In this document: piece after piece, positions 63,155 through 64,000 of the stretch
Layout of the letters: every line of letters starts with the position of its first letter
How positions within the stretch are numbered: the first letter of the stretch is position 1
Notes under the pieces: model-generated
What the model was told of the DNA's origin: nothing
Database searches by the model: none
What the model saw: the letters and a program-made list of their open reading frames with translations, nothing else
Made by a program: the position numbers and the translations under genes
Source of the DNA: Corynebacterium timonense
GTDB taxonomy: Bacteria > Actinomycetota > Actinomycetes > Mycobacteriales > Mycobacteriaceae
Assembly: GCF_900105305.1 (NCBI RefSeq)
Contig: NZ_LT629765.1
Location: 496,001-560,000 of the forward strand
Direction of reading: 5' to 3'
Length of the DNA: 64,000 bases

Positions 63155-64000
63155 ATGCCGCTCACACCAGCAGACGTGCACAATGTCGCTTTTAGCAAGC
63201 CGCCCATCGGCAAGCGCGGTTACAACGAGGACGAGGTCGACCAGTTCCTCGACCTCGTTGAAGACACGCTTGCACAGCTGCAGGACGAGAACGACGAGCT
63301 GCGCGCTCGTGTAGAGGAGCTGGGGAAGGGCGGTCAACCGGCCGCGGCAGCCCCAGTGCGCGACAGCGGCGTGAACGAGGCCGCGATCCGCAAGGAGATC
63401 GAGCAGGAGCTGCGTTCCACCTACGAGCAGAAGCTACGCGCCGCGGAGGAGGCGAAAACCCGCGCGGAGAACGAGGCACGCTCTGCGAAGGACGACGCCA
63501 CCCGCGCCCGCAAGGAGGCCTCGGAGGCTGCGGAGAAGGCCCGCGCACAGCAGGCCCAGCCCGCCGCCGAGGCGCAGCCCGCCACACAGAAGGCGGATGG
63601 CGACGCCACGGCCGACACCCACGTCCAGGCCGCGAAGGTCCTCGGCATGGCCCAGGAGATGGCGGACCGCCTCACCTCTGAGGCGCAGGAAGAGGCCCGC
63701 TCCATGCTCGACGAGGCTCGCGGCGCCGCCCAGCGCCAGATCCAGGACGCAGAAAACCGCTCCCGCACCCAGCTCGAGGAGGCGGACAAGAAGGCCAAGC
63801 AGACCACCGAGCAGGCGGAGTCCCGCGCCCAGCAGCTCGTCAGCGATGCCGAGCGCACGGCCACCGAGACCACGAACGAGGCCAACTCCCGCGCCGAGGC
63901 TCAGATCCGCCAGGCGGAGGAGCAGGCGGCGAAGCTGCGCAGCGACGCCGAGCGCAAGCACACCGAGATCATGAACACGGTGAAGCAGCAGCAGAGCGCG
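63155..64000 (+). CDS. divIVA: Polar growth scaffold DivIVA/Wag31 (cut by window end)
   Basis: The first 282 codons are present and the frame is open at the edge. The N-terminal membrane-binding domain reads [20 protein letters not shown], followed by [20 protein letters not shown], the DivIVA signature. A Gly/Pro/Ala linker (about 55-72) precedes a long coiled coil rich in Ala, Glu, Gln and Arg that continues to the end. The protein marks cell poles and recruits the elongation machinery in Corynebacterium. I chose ATG 63155, with AAGGGA upstream; ATG 63140 would add five residues. Confidence 0.95.
   Translation, partial: MPLTPADVHNVAFSKPPIGKRGYNEDEVDQFLDLVEDTLAQLQDENDELRARVEELGKGGQPAAAAPVRDSGVNEAAIRKEIEQELRSTYEQKLRAAEEAKTRAENEARSAKDDATRARKEASEAAEKARAQQAQPAAEAQPATQKADGDATADTHVQAAKVLGMAQEMADRLTSEAQEEARSMLDEARGAAQRQIQDAENRSRTQLEEADKKAKQTTEQAESRAQQLVSDAERTATETTNEANSRAEAQIRQAEEQAAKLRSDAERKHTEIMNTVKQQQSA

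Overview
The window is a 64-kb stretch of high-GC actinobacterial chromosome, almost certainly from Corynebacterium. Support comes from the gene order aceF, lipB, lipA / pepA, ilvE / ltsA, ctaC, ctaF / ctaE, qcrCAB / two NlpC-P60 hydrolases, pimB', glk, plsC / aroG / pknL, mptA, idsA / mraZ-to-divIVA, which matches what I know of C. glutamicum. Further support comes from the mycolate/lipomannan enzymes, the diheme QcrC, and DtxR-, GlxR-, LexA- and MraZ-type operators. It is core chromosome: I see no insertion sequence, prophage, CRISPR array, tRNA or rRNA.

Layout. (1) 1-474: start of a siderophore (enterochelin-type) esterase behind a DtxR box. (2) 496-6431: a lipid block with a MaoC dehydratase and high-molecular-weight FabG on the minus strand, divergent from a thiolase and an acyl-CoA oxidase-like enzyme. 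(3) 6508-14988, minus strand: a lipoate block in which aceF (E2 with three lipoyl domains), the glycine cleavage genes gcvP-gcvT-gcvH, and the lipoate-making lipB-lipA lie in a row. (4) 15176-20622: small hypothetical gene, pepA, ilvE, an isolated cobT, a DUF3043 membrane protein and a HesB/IscA-type Fe-S protein. (5) 20694-29427: ltsA and the bc1-aa3 respiratory genes ctaC, ctaF, ctaE, qcrC, qcrA, qcrB. (6) 29496-31825: a GlxR-type palindrome, a cyclic-di-AMP (ydaO-yuaA) riboswitch and two NlpC/P60 cell-wall hydrolases. (7) 31825-36899: PimB', glucokinase, PlsC, a small membrane protein, an exoribonuclease and class II DAHP synthase. (8) 36972-42922: PknL without PASTA domains, an Rv2175c-like DNA-binding protein, MptA, IdsA, and a GNAT/HEPN pair separated by LexA boxes. 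(9) 43291-64000: the division and cell-wall (dcw) cluster mraZ-rsmH-ftsL-ftsI-murE-murF-mraY-murD-ftsW-murG-murC-ftsQ-ftsZ-pgeF-yggS-sepF-yggT-divIVA, the last gene cut by the window end.

Many genes here look leaderless: a TANNNT -10 box lies 6-8 bases before the start codon and no Shine-Dalgarno is visible. I used this to choose starts for the esterase, the 15176 gene, ilvE, DUF3043, glk, the 34721 gene, pknL, the Rv2175c-like gene, pgeF and yggT. The most interesting material is regulatory: apparent control by two cyclic nucleotides (a GlxR/cAMP site plus a c-di-AMP riboswitch) before the NlpC/P60 hydrolase, GlxR sites before the respiratory genes, paired LexA boxes before a HEPN gene, an iron-box promoter on a leaderless esterase, and a repeat-built leader before mraY. 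All family names rest on reading the sequence and memory of the families; no search was run.
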